10,101 nucleotides of DNA, from contig SKZC01000485.1 in NCBI GenBank assembly GCA_007127575.1, positions 1-10,101 of the forward strand, given 5' to 3'. The stretch is from Gemmatimonadota bacterium (lineage in GTDB: Bacteria > Gemmatimonadota > Gemmatimonadetes > Longimicrobiales > Gaopeijiaceae). The notes below the pieces were generated by a model. It was given only the letters and a program-made list of their open reading frames with translations. It was not told where the DNA came from and made no database searches. Of the stretch, positions 1-6,619 are shown in pieces; positions within the stretch are counted from its first letter, which is position 1, and every line of letters begins with the position of its first letter. The position numbers and the translations under genes are program-made.

Positions 1-795
1 ACCTCTACCCACGAGGAGGTGGCGGTAGAGGCCGGGTCCCGGGGAATTCACCTCCTCATCGAGAAGCCCATCGCGGCCGACCTGGACGGAGCCGACCGGA
101 TCCTCCAAGCGGCGTCCGAAGGTGGGAGCATGGTCCAGGTCGGTCATGTGGAGCGCTTCAATGCAGCAATCCTCGCGGCGGAGCCGTACATGGACCGCCC
201 CCTCTTCATCGAATCCCACCGCCTGGCCCCGTTTACTCCCCGAGGCACCGACGTAGCGGTGGTGCTGGATCTCATGATCCATGATGTGGACCTGGTTCAA
301 AGCCTTGTGGGTACCCCAGTCAAGGAGATCTCCGCCACAGGGGTTCCCATCCTCACCCCCAGCGTGGACATCGCCAGTGCACGATTGACCTTCGAGGGTG
401 GAGCCGTGGCCAACCTGACGGCGAGTCGGGTCTCCACGGACAGGATGCGAAAGATCCGGATCTTCCAACCCTCCGGGTACCTGAGCCTGGACCTGGCACA
501 GGGTTCCGGAGAATTCCTCCGCCTGAAAGCGGATGTCCTCTCGTGGATGGGAGGGGGAGAACGATCCGGAGATGGGGACGGAGCTCCTCCGGACCTGTGG
601 AACCTGGTGGAACGGGTCCCCCTCCGGATGGACCCTGTGGAACCGCTTCGGCGGGAGCTGGAAGACTTTCGGGATGCCATCGTCCACGGCCACCGTCCGC
701 GTGTGACGGGTGAAGACGGGAGGAATGCCCTCGCCGTGGCTCTTTCCATTGAGGAACGGATCCGACGCCATGTCGCTCATACGCGTTCGTCGTGA
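1..795 (+). CDS. Gfo/Idh/MocA family NAD(P)-dependent sugar oxidoreductase, 5' part missing
   Basis: The frame is open from base 1, so the start and most of the Rossmann domain lie upstream; 264 residues are visible. Residues 1-26 contain the family hallmark: TSTHEE, then an EKP catalytic triplet at 21-23. It is followed by a VGHVERFN segment (47-54) and MIHDVD (92-97), the usual active-site His/Asp region. A GTG at 19 could be mistaken for the start, but the six preceding codons already match the family. Members oxidise or reduce sugars or sugar nucleotides with a nicotinamide cofactor in the cytoplasm. Its place just upstream of lpxB suggests work on a lipid A precursor. GnnA, the UDP-GlcNAc 3-dehydrogenase of Acidithiobacillus and Leptospira, belongs to this family and sits among lpx genes. 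Whether this is GnnA cannot be decided here, because its aminotransferase partner GnnB is not in the window. Family sure; substrate inferred. Confidence 0.93.
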   Translation, partial: TSTHEEVAVEAGSRGIHLLIEKPIAADLDGADRILQAASEGGSMVQVGHVERFNAAILAAEPYMDRPLFIESHRLAPFTPRGTDVAVVLDLMIHDVDLVQSLVGTPVKEISATGVPILTPSVDIASARLTFEGGAVANLTASRVSTDRMRKIRIFQPSGYLSLDLAQGSGEFLRLKADVLSWMGGGERSGDGDGAPPDLWNLVERVPLRMDPVEPLRRELEDFRDAIVHGHRPRVTGEDGRNALAVALSIEERIRRHVAHTRSS

Positions 796-904
796 CCGGA
801 AGAAGGACTGGATCGACGCGAAAAAGGCGAAGTCCACGCGACGGCTCGTCTTTTTCCTTGCCTTGGTCTTGTTCGCGATCTGGTACCTGGGTACGGGCTT
901 CTGA
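770..904 (+). CDS. Small basic single-pass membrane protein (44 aa), unknown function
   Basis: This ATG-initiated frame overlaps the last 26 bases of the oxidoreductase in another frame and ends at TGA 902-904. The 44-residue product has an N-terminal half with eleven Arg/Lys and three Asp (residues 1-25), then one hydrophobic helix at about 26-40 (LVFFLALVLFAIWYL) and a short GTGF tail. By the positive-inside rule the basic half should be cytoplasmic. There is no signal-peptide cleavage pattern and no recognised family. The clean charge-then-membrane pattern is unlikely for a chance frame, and the gene neatly fills the space between the oxidoreductase and lpxB. It could be a small partner of the lipid A enzymes at the inner membrane, or mainly a translated leader that controls lpxB; both are inferences. 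No strong Shine-Dalgarno is seen (GAGG at 751-754 is about 15 bases upstream), so translation may be coupled to the gene before. Confidence 0.68.
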   Translation: MSLIRVRRDRKKDWIDAKKAKSTRRLVFFLALVLFAIWYLGTGF

Positions 905-920
905 GTCCGCGCCGTACTGA

Positions 921-947
921 GGGAGGAGGACCTTCCATCCTCCTCCT
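921..947 (+). promoter_or_regulatory. Inverted repeat enclosing the lpxB ribosome-binding site
   Basis: GGAGGAGGA at 922-930 is perfectly complementary to TCCTCCTCC at 938-946, with a 7-base loop (CCTTCCA, 931-937); G921 and T947 can add a G-U pair. The left arm is the only strong Shine-Dalgarno-like sequence before lpxB, and the right arm is the first coding bases of lpxB. Folded in RNA it would hide the ribosome-binding site. The right arm also encodes the conserved Leu-rich first strand of LpxB, so the match could be partly coincidental. There is no T-tract after it, so it does not look like a terminator. Confidence 0.45.
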
Positions 948-2061
948 GGCCGGTGAGCCGTCGGGAGATCTGCACGGTGCCCACGTAGCCGGTGAACTCC
1001 GCCTCCGATACCCTCATGCCCGACTCATGGGGCTGGGGGGGGAAGGCATGGAACGCCAGGGCGTGGAACTGCTCGCGCCCCTGGAAGACCTGGCGGTGAT
1101 GGGCTTTGCCGAGGTCGTGACGCGACTACCCTTTTTCGTACGGCTGGGCCGCTATCTAGACCGGATCTTGAAGGAAGAGCAGGTGGATCTGGTCCTTCCC
1201 ATCGACTACCCAGGCTTCAACCTTCGGATGGCCAAGCGGGCATGGAAGCGCGGCATTCCCGTCCTCTATTATATCGCACCTCAGGTGTGGGCGTGGAAGC
1301 CTCGTCGCGCCAAAGACTTGGCACGCTACTGTGACCGGGTGGCGGTGATCCTCCCCTTCGAAGTGGAGATCCTCAAGGCGGCAGGGGCGGACGTGCGGTT
1401 CGTAGGGCACCCGTTGGTGGACCGGGAGCCCGAAGTGCCTGGCAGAGAGGAGTTCTGCGCCACGAACGGCTTCGATCCCCACCGACCCATTCTGGCTCTC
1501 TTTCCGGGATCCCGACGGCAGGAATTGGAACGACACGTGCCGTTGTTCCGGGAAGTGGCATCCCGTTTGACCACCGAGCACCCGGACCTACAGGTGGGGC
1601 TGGCCCGGGCGGCTGGAGTGCGGTCCGAAGACCTCTCCATGGGGGACGTCCGCCAGGTGCCGGATGGCCGAGCGCTTCTTCGCTACAGTCGGGCAGCCCT
1701 GGTCAAGTCCGGCACGACGACGCTGGAAGCTGCCATCGAGGGCACCCCCTTCGTGACCGTGTATCGGACCCACCCTCTGACCTTCGCTCTCGCTCAGCGA
1801 CTGGTGAAGGTGGACCATGTGGCCCTGGCGAACCTGGTGGTAGGGAGGCGCGTGGTCCCGGAGCTCCTCCAGGGGGAAGCGACCGCCGGGGCGGTGGTGG
1901 AGGCATTGAGCCCGCTGCTGGAAGACTCGGAGCGGCGACGCGAAGTTGTGGCCGGGCTTCAGACGGTTCGCGAGCATCTGGGCTCCCCCGGTGCCGCGAA
2001 ACGGGTGGCCGCATTGGCCACAGAGCTCCTGGAGCCATCCAGCAGCCGTGCCGGGAGGTGA
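937..2061 (+). CDS. lpxB: Lipid-A-disaccharide synthase LpxB, rare start codon
   Basis: This GT19 glycosyltransferase joins 2,3-diacyl-GlcN-1-phosphate (lipid X) to UDP-2,3-diacyl-GlcN, giving the lipid A disaccharide at the inner membrane. Motifs, numbered from 937: AGEPSGDLHG (5-14), PIDYPGFN (88-95), APQVWAWKPRRAK (114-126), LPFEVE (139-144), GHPLVD (157-162), FPGSRRQE (189-196), KSGTTTLEA (257-265), and the C-terminal block from VKVDHVALANL to VVPELLQ (290-312). The length of 374 aa fits the family (E. coli 382). The first ATG in frame (1027) would lose 30 residues including GEPSGDLHG. No ATG, GTG or TTG lies between the upstream in-frame stop at 793-795 and 1027. ATC at 937 is chosen because AGGAGG (924-929) is 7 bases upstream and the product then begins as LpxB usually does. 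CTG at 901, overlapping the previous stop as CTGA, is the alternative. Function is sure; the start is not. Confidence 0.96.
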   Translation: MLLLAGEPSGDLHGAHVAGELRLRYPHARLMGLGGEGMERQGVELLAPLEDLAVMGFAEVVTRLPFFVRLGRYLDRILKEEQVDLVLPIDYPGFNLRMAKRAWKRGIPVLYYIAPQVWAWKPRRAKDLARYCDRVAVILPFEVEILKAAGADVRFVGHPLVDREPEVPGREEFCATNGFDPHRPILALFPGSRRQELERHVPLFREVASRLTTEHPDLQVGLARAAGVRSEDLSMGDVRQVPDGRALLRYSRAALVKSGTTTLEAAIEGTPFVTVYRTHPLTFALAQRLVKVDHVALANLVVGRRVVPELLQGEATAGAVVEALSPLLEDSERRREVVAGLQTVREHLGSPGAAKRVAALATELLEPSSSRAGR

Positions 2062-2062
2062 A

Positions 2063-2713
2063 ATGGGATGGCGAAAGCGCCTCCAGTTCAAGGCCGTAGA
2101 GTGGTTGGGGCCCTGGATACTTCGGCTCCTGGGAACGTCCCTCCGGGTGGAGCGTCATGGCCACGAGGGCTACCTGAGACACCGACGCGAAAAACAGCCC
2201 GTCGTGTTCGTCTTTTGGCACCGAGTGCTCCTCCCCCTGGCCTGGATTCACAGAAACGAGGGAGTCGTGGTTCTGGTGAGCCGTCACTCCGACGGCGAAC
2301 TGATCGCTCGGGTGGTGGAGCGAATGGGATTCGCCACGGCCCGGGGGTCCAGCACCCGGGGAGGAAGCACTGGGCTTCGGCAACTCGTGCGGGCGGCACG
2401 ATCGGGCCGGGACCTGGCCCTCACCCCGGATGGTCCCCGTGGCCCCAGCGGCTCGTTCAAGACCGGCGCACTCTTGGCGGCGCAGCTCCAGGGACTCCCC
2501 GTGATCCCGGTGGGGGTCACGGTGGATCGGGCGTGGGTCCTCTCCTCCTGGGACCGCTTCGTGATTCCGAAGCCGTTCACGCCGGTTCACGTCCGCTATG
2601 GTCCCGCTCATTGGATCCCTCGGGACCTGGATCGGGAGGGGCTAAAAGCCAAAGCGAAGGAGCTGGGGAGCTCCATGGACGAGCTCACCTCGAAGGCAGA
2701 AGAGACACCGTGA
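2063..2713 (+). CDS. DUF374 / lysophospholipid acyltransferase-like protein, probable lipid A late acyltransferase (LpxJ-like)
   Basis: The 216-residue product shows the DUF374 pattern throughout: VFVFWHR (48-54), SRHSDGELIA (73-82), a GSSTRGG block (95-101), LTPDGPRGPSG (120-130), and SSWDRFVIPKPF (161-172). The first ~60 residues are hydrophobic and may seat the protein on the inner membrane. DUF374 belongs to the LPLAT superfamily. The LpxJ late lipid A acyltransferase of epsilonproteobacteria is, as I recall, of this type and is known to act without strict dependence on Kdo. Position between lpxB and lpxK supports a role in secondary acylation of lipid A; this is inference. The ATG at 2063 follows a strong GGGAGGTGA sequence that overlaps the lpxB stop. 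The frame is open further upstream inside lpxB, but that part has no family similarity. Its stop overlaps the lpxK start (GTGA). Confidence 0.87.
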   Translation: MGWRKRLQFKAVEWLGPWILRLLGTSLRVERHGHEGYLRHRREKQPVVFVFWHRVLLPLAWIHRNEGVVVLVSRHSDGELIARVVERMGFATARGSSTRGGSTGLRQLVRAARSGRDLALTPDGPRGPSGSFKTGALLAAQLQGLPVIPVGVTVDRAWVLSSWDRFVIPKPFTPVHVRYGPAHWIPRDLDREGLKAKAKELGSSMDELTSKAEETP

Positions 2714-3759
2714 GCGCCCGTCTGGCGCGGTCCCGCGGCCTCGACGCCTGGGTGCGCCGTTGGTGGACGGGCCAGGCGGGCCTCCCAGGCCTCGCCCTTT
2801 CTGTTACGCTCTTTCCGGCGGAGGCGCTCTTTCGCGTCGGCGTCACCCTTCGAGACCACGGGTTCCGAAGAGGATGGCTCACCTCGAAACGCGCGTCCAT
2901 CCCGGTAATCTCCGTAGGAAACCTGGTGGTAGGGGGAACCGGTAAGACGCCGGTGACGTCCTGGTTGGCCCAGGAGCTGGTGGCCCGCGGGCATCGGCCT
3001 GCGGTGGTGGTTCGGGGCTACGGGCGAGACGAAATAGAACTCCATCGGAGATGGTTTCCGGAAGTTCCCGTCATCCCCTCCCGCCGACGCCTGGACGGCG
3101 CCCAAGCCGCTGCACGGGACGGACGGACCCTCGTGCTCCTGGATGACGGCTTTCAGCACCGGCGCCTGGAAAGGGACGTGGACATCGTCCTGTTGGCTGC
3201 CGAAGACCGCCTGCCCCCGAGGCTCCTCCCGAGAGGGCCCTACCGGGAACCCCTGTCCGCCCTCCAGCGAGCGGACGTGATCATCATCACGCGAAAGTCG
3301 GCGTCGCGGGCCCGCGCCCGTGAGGTGGAAGACATCCTCCGGACTCAAGGGGCGAAGGCGCCGGTCTGCCACCTCCACCTCACAGCCTCCGGTTGGAGTT
3401 GGATGGATGGAAGCTCCTGTGGCCCGCCCCCCGGCCCGGTCCTGGCGGTGTCGGCCATCGGCCGTCCCGAGACCTTCGTGGCTCTCCTTCGAGAACAGGG
3501 CTGCGACCCCGTGAAATCCCTCCCATTTCCCGACCACCACGAATACGACGAATCCGATGTAGCGCGAATCCTGGAAGAGAGGGGTGAAGCGCAGGTCGTG
3601 GTTACGGAGAAGGACGCCGTGAAACTCCGTCCGTTCTCCCAACGGCTGGGCGAGGTCCGGGTCCTGCGGTTGGCGGTGGCCGTGGACGGGGACCGCCAAG
3701 GACTGGACGTCCTTTGGGAACTCATCCGTTCCAATGCGGACTTGGACGGAAAGTCGTGA
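2710..3759 (+). CDS. lpxK: Tetraacyldisaccharide 4'-kinase LpxK
   Basis: LpxK transfers the ATP gamma-phosphate to the 4' position of the lipid A disaccharide, forming lipid IVA at the cytoplasmic face of the inner membrane. The 349-residue product (E. coli 328) has an N-terminal amphipathic region, then SVGNLVVGGTGKTP with the P-loop at about 75-80. RGYGRDE (102-108) probably corresponds to the GDE segment. DDGFQHRRL (145-153) is unmistakable, as is LLPRGPYREPLSALQRAD. A C-terminal FPDHHEYDESD block is followed by VVVTEKDAVKL. The GTG at 2710 is used because it overlaps the preceding stop as GTGA and gives a normal N-terminus; the frame is open far upstream, but only as an out-of-frame shadow of the acyltransferase gene. 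The stop again overlaps the next start as GTGA. No waaA Kdo transferase is present here. All recognisable kinase motifs look intact. Confidence 0.97.
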   Translation: MSARLARSRGLDAWVRRWWTGQAGLPGLALSVTLFPAEALFRVGVTLRDHGFRRGWLTSKRASIPVISVGNLVVGGTGKTPVTSWLAQELVARGHRPAVVVRGYGRDEIELHRRWFPEVPVIPSRRRLDGAQAAARDGRTLVLLDDGFQHRRLERDVDIVLLAAEDRLPPRLLPRGPYREPLSALQRADVIIITRKSASRARAREVEDILRTQGAKAPVCHLHLTASGWSWMDGSSCGPPPGPVLAVSAIGRPETFVALLREQGCDPVKSLPFPDHHEYDESDVARILEERGEAQVVVTEKDAVKLRPFSQRLGEVRVLRLAVAVDGDRQGLDVLWELIRSNADLDGKS

Positions 3760-4229
3760 TCGTTCGGATTCTGGCCGTGGGAGGACCGGGCAAGCTCTTA
3801 GCGGGGTCCATCCAGGAATTCGAAACGCGAGCCCGTCGCTACTGGAGGCTGGAGGTCCACGAGGTGGATGCCGGAAAGGGAGGGACTCGAGCCCAGAACG
3901 TGGTCCAGGAGGAGGAAGCACGTCGGCTCTTCAAGAAGGTGTCCCCGGGTGGAGCGCTAGTGGCGCTGACCCGAAAGGGGCGGGGCATGAGCTCTCCCGG
4001 CCTCGCCCGTTTCCTCCAGCAACGGGCCGTGCGATCCGTGCCACACGTGACCTTCGTGCTGGGTGGCGCCCATGGACTCTCTGAGGAATTTCTCGACAAA
4101 GCCTCCCTCCGTCTCTCCCTCTCGCCATTGACCCTGCCGCACGACCTGGCGCGGCTGGTTCTCATGGAGCAGATCTACCGAGCCGGCACGATCCTCAAGG
4201 GCGAACCCTACCACAAGGGGGCATCGTGA
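3756..4229 (+). CDS. rlmH: 23S rRNA (pseudouridine1915-N3)-methyltransferase RlmH
   Basis: RlmH is a SPOUT-class (trefoil knot) methyltransferase, acting as a dimer on assembled 70S ribosomes at helix 69 of 23S rRNA. The 157-residue length matches the family (E. coli 155). The sequence starts MIVRILAVGGPGK. It carries the SAM-binding knot FVLGGAHGLS (100-109), the LSLSPLTLPHDLAR segment (120-133), the EQIYRA motif (138-143), and the conserved C-terminal PYHK (151-154), which helps form the active site. The GTG at 3756 overlaps the lpxK stop as GTGA; an open extension upstream adds residues that no RlmH has. The neighbours are lipid A and thiol genes with no functional link to rRNA modification, so the placement looks like operon packing. 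Identification is firm. Confidence 0.96.
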   Translation: MIVRILAVGGPGKLLAGSIQEFETRARRYWRLEVHEVDAGKGGTRAQNVVQEEEARRLFKKVSPGGALVALTRKGRGMSSPGLARFLQQRAVRSVPHVTFVLGGAHGLSEEFLDKASLRLSLSPLTLPHDLARLVLMEQIYRAGTILKGEPYHKGAS

Positions 4230-4966
4230 GCGACACCCCATGGTTTCACGATTGGTTCGGTACCGATTACCTGGAGCTCTACCCCCACCGGGACCGGCAA
4301 GAGGCCGAAGCCGGGGTTTCCCTCCTGCTCAATAGGATCCCGTGGACGGATGACTGGAATGTTCTGGACCTGGCCTGCGGGGCCGGGCGGCACCTTCAGG
4401 TCCTCCATGGCCACGGTCTGTCCCCAGTGGGTCTCGACCTGTCCCTTCCCCTCCTGCGCCAGGCGAGAGCGACCGAGCCCCTGTCACCGGTAGTCCGAGG
4501 CGACATGCGCTCTCTCCCATTCGGCGACGAGGCGTTTCACCTCATCACCAGCTTCTTCACTTCATTCGGATACTTCCGGTCCCCGGCGGACGATGAAACC
4601 GTTCTCTCGGAGGTGCGGAGGACGCTCCGCCCCGGTGGGTACTTCTTTCTGGACTTCCTGAACGCCAAAGAGGTCGTTCGTGCCCTGAATCCGCGAGATG
4701 AGAGCGTGTCGGGGGGAAAGCGCGTGGTCCAGGAACGCCGAATCGTTCAAGAAGGGAAGGTGGTGGAAAAACAGATCCGGATTCGGGACGAAAGCGGCGG
4801 AGAAGAGCGCTCGTACACAGAGCGGGTTCGCCTCTACCGTTCGCATGAGCTGGAGTCCCTCCTCGAGGCGGCCGGACTGGTGCCGGTGGAACGCTTGGGC
4901 GACTACCGGGGTGGGGCCTTCTCCGACGAGTCACCCAGGTGCATTCTGCTCGGGAGGGCGGACTGA
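4226..4966 (+). CDS. Class I SAM-dependent methyltransferase, substrate unknown
   Basis: The 246-residue protein has a Rossmann-type methyltransferase fold. Motif I is VLDLACGAGRH (46-56), the acidic ribose-binding residue is in VGLDLS (D71), then GDMRSLPF (92-99), and the usual LRPGGYFFLDFLN strand follows near 147-159. An N-terminal segment (WFHDWFGTDYLELYPHRDR, 6-24), rich in aromatics, precedes the domain and probably covers the substrate. The C-terminal half is strongly charged and ends in a typical last strand. GTG 4226 overlaps the rlmH stop as GTGA and has AGGGGG about 5 bases upstream. The gene runs directly into bshC, so a small-molecule thiol is a reasonable guess. N-methyl-bacillithiol of green sulfur bacteria is made by a SAM methyltransferase (NmbA), but homology to NmbA was not tested. 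Fold certain, substrate not. Confidence 0.9.
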   Translation: MSDTPWFHDWFGTDYLELYPHRDRQEAEAGVSLLLNRIPWTDDWNVLDLACGAGRHLQVLHGHGLSPVGLDLSLPLLRQARATEPLSPVVRGDMRSLPFGDEAFHLITSFFTSFGYFRSPADDETVLSEVRRTLRPGGYFFLDFLNAKEVVRALNPRDESVSGGKRVVQERRIVQEGKVVEKQIRIRDESGGEERSYTERVRLYRSHELESLLEAAGLVPVERLGDYRGGAFSDESPRCILLGRAD

Positions 4967-4974
4967 ACATCGAC

Positions 4975-6570
4975 GTGAAGGTGGGGCTGGTGAGCGGCTC
5001 GCCCCTGGTTAAAGGATACGTGGGGGCGGACCAGGGAGTGGGGGAGTTCTTTTCCGCGTCATACAAGGACCCTGGAGCCTATCACCGGCAGGCAGAGCGA
5101 CTCGATGGTCCCGACGGGGATGAGCAAAGGCGAATCTCGGCTGAGATCCTGAAGGATTCCGGGGTGGACGAGACAACCTTGCGTCGCTGGATGGACGGAA
5201 AGGGGGTGATGGTCACGGCGGGCCAGCAGCCCGGTCTCTTCGGCGGCCCCCTCTACTCCGTCTACAAGGCCCTTTCCGCCGTGGCCGCAGCCAGGGAGTT
5301 GGAGAGCGCCCTGAACCGTCCCGTCATGCCCCTTTTCTGGGTGGCCTCGGAGGATCACGACTGGGAGGAGGCCGGCGAAACCTGTGTTCTGGATGTCGAG
5401 AACGAATTCCACCGCATCCAGGTCACTCCGGACCCGAACGACCGAAGCCGCCCCCTATTCCGTGTGCCTTTGGACCAGCGCATCTCCCGCCTCCTGGACC
5501 GATTTCTCGCCCTCCACCCGGACACGGAGTTTTCAGGAGGTCTGGAAGCCACGTTGCGAGCGGCCTTCCGCCCCGAAAGGACGCTGGCGGAGGGGTTCAA
5601 GAGCTTCATGGGGTCGCTCGTCGAATCACTGGGCATCCGCTTTGTCCACGCCCACTGCCCGTCCTTGAAGCGCCACACCCGTTCGGTCCTTCTCCGGGAG
5701 CTGGATCAGGCGGAAGAGCGGGAAGCGGAGCTCGGGAGCGTCGCCCGACAACTCACCTCGAAGGGATACCCGGTCCAGGTTCCCATTCTGGAGCGGGGGG
5801 TGAACCTTTTCCTGGAAGGTCCTGCGGGCCGCGAGCGGATCTACCGGGATGGCACCGGATCCTTCTCCCTTCGCCACTCCGGCACTCGGCTCAGCCGGGA
5901 GGATATCCTGGCACGAACCGAGGAGGACCCGGCCTCCCTGAGCCCGAACGTCCTCCTTCGCCCTGTGGTGGAAAACGCCATATTCCCCGTTGTGGCCACC
6001 GTGGTGGGCCCCGGAGAGATCGGTTACCACGCCCAGCTCGCTCCAGTCTTCGCCGGCCACGGGGTGTCCCCTCCGGTCCTGGTTCCTCGGCATTCCGTGA
6101 CCCTGGTGGAACGAAAGGTCTCCAAGGTCATGGAAAAATTCGACCTTGAGCTCGAAGAGCTGGGCCGCCCGTTCCACGAGCTCGCCGAAAACCTGGTCCA
6201 GGACGAGGTCCCCCCGAAGGTCCGCCGAGCCTTGGGATCCCTGCGAGGCCACATATCCCGGGATCTCAAGGAACTCTCCACCGAGGCCAAGGGGATCGAC
6301 CCTACCCTTCAGGGACCTGTGGATGCCGCGCGCAATCAGGCTTTCCACACCATCGACGACCTGGAGCGGAAGATCGTACAGAGTCTAAAACGGGAAAACG
6401 AGGTGGCCCTGGCGCAGGTGGAGAAGGCCCAACGTCATCTCTTCCCGGACGGGAAGCCTCAGGAGAGGGTACTGAATCCGGCCTACTATCTCTCACGGTA
6501 CGGTCCAGACCTCATCCGGTACCTGTCGGAAACGCTTCAATCCCAACCCGTGGTCCCGTTCGGGCGGTGA
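4975..6570 (+). CDS. bshC: Bacillithiol biosynthesis cysteine-adding enzyme BshC
   Basis: BshC is the putative cysteine ligase that completes bacillithiol by adding Cys to GlcN-malate. At 531 aa it matches the family (B. subtilis 539). Motifs: TAGQQPGLFGGPLY (81-94), FWVASEDHDWEE (121-132), the VVATVVGPGEIGYHAQLAPVF block in the C-terminal half, then a long charged alpha-helical, probably coiled-coil stretch and the closing LFPDGKPQERVLNP and YLSRYG segments. The start is uncertain. GTG 4975 gives an N-terminus of family-like length, but GGGAGGG (4952-4958) is better spaced for CTG 4963, which overlaps the preceding stop as CTGA; GTG at 4939, 4981 and 4990 are also in frame. bshA and bshB are not in the window. 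The methyltransferase just upstream is the likely co-translated partner. Confidence 0.95.
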   Translation: MKVGLVSGSPLVKGYVGADQGVGEFFSASYKDPGAYHRQAERLDGPDGDEQRRISAEILKDSGVDETTLRRWMDGKGVMVTAGQQPGLFGGPLYSVYKALSAVAAARELESALNRPVMPLFWVASEDHDWEEAGETCVLDVENEFHRIQVTPDPNDRSRPLFRVPLDQRISRLLDRFLALHPDTEFSGGLEATLRAAFRPERTLAEGFKSFMGSLVESLGIRFVHAHCPSLKRHTRSVLLRELDQAEEREAELGSVARQLTSKGYPVQVPILERGVNLFLEGPAGRERIYRDGTGSFSLRHSGTRLSREDILARTEEDPASLSPNVLLRPVVENAIFPVVATVVGPGEIGYHAQLAPVFAGHGVSPPVLVPRHSVTLVERKVSKVMEKFDLELEELGRPFHELAENLVQDEVPPKVRRALGSLRGHISRDLKELSTEAKGIDPTLQGPVDAARNQAFHTIDDLERKIVQSLKRENEVALAQVEKAQRHLFPDGKPQERVLNPAYYLSRYGPDLIRYLSETLQSQPVVPFGR

Positions 6571-6619
6571 CTCGGTGGCTCGCAGCCTCGGTGGCCAGAA
6601 CCCCGCCGGGCCGTCTACG

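Noticed and set aside
19..21. GTG as the true start of the oxidoreductase
   Set aside because: The six codons before it already encode the family pattern T-x-T-H-x-E, so the gene continues upstream of the window.
1946..2062. Upstream extension of the DUF374 gene into lpxB
   Set aside because: These codons overlap the LpxB C-terminus in another frame with no similarity, while ATG 2063 has a strong ribosome-binding site.
2068..2709. Open extension upstream of lpxK that would make a 563-residue protein
   Set aside because: The added 214 residues are low-complexity Pro/Gly/Arg sequence in the wrong frame of the acyltransferase gene, and GTG 2710 gives a normal LpxK with a GTGA overlap.
3714..3755. 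Earlier start for rlmH
   Set aside because: It would add 14 residues not found in RlmH; GTG 3756 gives the exact family N-terminus.
2608..3921. Long open frame on the minus strand (437 codons) opposite lpxK
   Set aside because: It lies wholly opposite clear lpxK and neighbours, has a Pro/Arg/Gly-rich product with no family resemblance, and is the expected antisense shadow of GC-rich coding DNA.
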